From NCBI RefSeq assembly GCF_000973725.1, contig NZ_CP009621.1:62001-126000 (forward strand): a stretch of DNA of 64,000 nt. Reading direction: 5' to 3'. Source of the DNA: Pontibacter korlensis. Lineage in GTDB: Bacteria > Bacteroidota > Bacteroidia > Cytophagales > Hymenobacteraceae. A program made the position numbers and the translations under genes. Within the stretch, counting starts at the first letter, position 1, and every line of letters starts with the position of its first letter. The notes below the pieces were generated by a model, which was not told where the DNA came from, made no database searches, and saw only the letters and a program-made list of their open reading frames with translations. Of this stretch, positions 63,012 through 64,000 are shown one piece after another.

Positions 63012-64000
63012 TTACAACTTATTCAACTCCTCTACTGTGAAAGCTTCTTGCCTGTCTTTCAGCCTTAGCCTCACCTGGCCCACTTCTTCTGGGTGGATTA
63101 TGCCCGCATCATTTTGCCAGGACTTCCTCACGAAGCTGAGCAGTTGGGCAATGTCTTCGTTGGACAGGGACTTATCGTAGCCAATGCCAGGCATGTCGCC
63201 GTTTATTTCCGGTGCCCGGTACAGGTGGCCGTTTACGCGCACCGGCCCTGTCAGGCCAAAGAGCACAATGGAGATGAGCTTGGCTTTCTCCCCCGTTACC
63301 CACTCCGACTGGTTCAGCGGCGGCGCCAGGGATCTGACACCGTTACCGTCCGCCCCGTGGCAGGTCTGGCAGGTGGAGGCATATACCGCCGCCCCTTTCG
63401 GGAACTCCTTCAACAGCGCTTGCGTATCGTTTTTCACCTTCTTACTCTCGATATTGTCCAGCACGCGTTGCAGCCTTTTGTGAATGGCCACCGAGGTGTC
63501 TGCCACAAAGGCTGTGATTTGCTTTTGAAGCGCTTTCTCCCGGTCCTGATAATTGCTTATCAACGCGTCTGCCACATAGTCATTTGCCTGGTACGTTCTG
63601 GCTAACTGCTGCAGTAGATTTTGGGCGGCCGCCTGATCATAGCGCTGGAGATGGTTTGCCAGGAATGCCAGATAAGGCGCTGCCAGTGTGTCGTTGCTCG
63701 ACACCAGCTGTTCCAGCACCGGCACATACCGCTTCACATTTGTACTGTCCATAACCGATGGCAGCACACTCAGTGCCTGCATCCGCACAGGCCATGCGGG
63801 TTGCCTTAGCAAAGCAAGAACTTCATCTGCCTGCAGGGCTCCCAATCCTTCCAGCGTCCAGAGCGCGTGCATGGCCTTCAATGGCTCCTTTGTATTACTG
63901 GCAGCCTGTCGCAACGCCGGGATAGCCTGCCTGTAGTTGCGGTCCAGGAGCATTTGCTGCGCATTGTCCCGCACCCAGCCGTTCGGATGGCCCAGCAACC
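63012..64000 (-). CDS. HEAT-repeat/c-type cytochrome protein, 5' part outside window
   Basis: Frame open from the right edge; 329 codons visible. Helical HEAT-like repeats (AIPALRQAASNTKEPLKAMHALWTLEGLGALQADEVLALLRQP) precede a C-terminal c-type cytochrome: YASTCQTCHGADGNGV (CxxCH), NGDMPGIG for the axial Met and a LSNEDIAQLLSFVRKSW helix. This is the tail of the large PVC-type/membrane-bound dehydrogenase proteins that usually have an N-terminal propeller. It could accept electrons from the sugar oxidation steps nearby (inference). Confidence 0.85.
   Translation of the reverse strand, partial: LLGHPNGWVRDNAQQMLLDRNYRQAIPALRQAASNTKEPLKAMHALWTLEGLGALQADEVLALLRQPAWPVRMQALSVLPSVMDSTNVKRYVPVLEQLVSSNDTLAAPYLAFLANHLQRYDQAAAQNLLQQLARTYQANDYVADALISNYQDREKALQKQITAFVADTSVAIHKRLQRVLDNIESKKVKNDTQALLKEFPKGAAVYASTCQTCHGADGNGVRSLAPPLNQSEWVTGEKAKLISIVLFGLTGPVRVNGHLYRAPEINGDMPGIGYDKSLSNEDIAQLLSFVRKSWQNDAGIIHPEEVGQVRLRLKDRQEAFTVEELNKL

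Noticed and set aside
1-64000. CRISPR arrays, tRNA or rRNA genes, prophage structural genes
   Set aside because: No regularly spaced repeats, no tRNA-like cloverleaf text and no rRNA sequence were noticed on reading both strands. A dedicated scan was not possible.

Overview
The window reads as a chromosomal segment of a Bacteroidota bacterium, most likely Cytophagales/Hymenobacteraceae (Pontibacter- or Hymenobacter-like). This rests on a RagA/SusC-RagB/SusD pair, BlaI/M56-TonB signalling genes, DUF1080 and Gfo/Idh sugar genes, many SPII and Tat-type signal peptides, TAnnTTTG-type promoter boxes and an almost complete lack of Shine-Dalgarno sites. The genus is inference from style; no rRNA or tRNA gene was seen.

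Layout. 1-4.7 kb: minus-strand sugar-nucleotide/dehydrogenase operon, including a glycoside hydrolase fused to a CDP-paratose-2-epimerase-like domain. 5-10.9 kb: GNAT, histidine phosphatase, SusC/SusD. 11-13.6 kb: BlaI-like repressor, M56 peptidase with TonB tail and a secreted TonB-domain protein, preceded by two tandem palindromes. 13.9-25.3 kb: ordinary genes (surE, DoxX, M14 peptidase, PhzF, SGNH hydrolase, mazEF, dps, DUF885-like). 25.4-38.7 kb: accessory region rich in IS200/IS605-family and IS110 elements lying in lipoprotein, sugar-dehydrogenase and TPR genes. 37.4-45.2 kb: a GH5 glycosidase gene split by a 5.96-kb patchwork island (decayed IS91 element, two decayed tyrosine recombinases, two low-GC acyltransferases). 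45.2-46.3 kb: IS982. 46.3-59 kb: housekeeping genes (ribBA, dnaG, recD2) and a 1301-residue multidomain secreted protein. 59.9-64 kb: Gfo/Idh, DUF1080 and cytochrome c genes suited to 3-keto-sugar chemistry.

Main observations. (1) Three IS605-family insertions (a near-complete 1697-bp copy, a 98-bp LE+RE miniature and a composite) all begin just after TTAC and end in TCAA, the cleavage pair known for IS608. Removing each restores an intact reading frame: a 487-aa cytochrome c-sugar dehydrogenase, a 415-aa lipoprotein and a 229-aa TPR protein. (2) An IS110 element and a truncated relative sit inside the composite. Upstream of their transposase starts both carry the same long hairpin with a 48-nt loop, variable in two patches. 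Those patches match the DNA flanking each insertion (CTTGGGAG plus CAGCT for one, 15 of 16 bases for the other) around a CT core, which is the logic of IS110 bridge RNAs. (3) Removing the 5.96-kb island restores the GH5 frame except for one nonsense codon.

Limits: everything is read by eye from sequence and general family knowledge. No database or structure search was run. Single-base frameshifts in the IS genes could be assembly errors.
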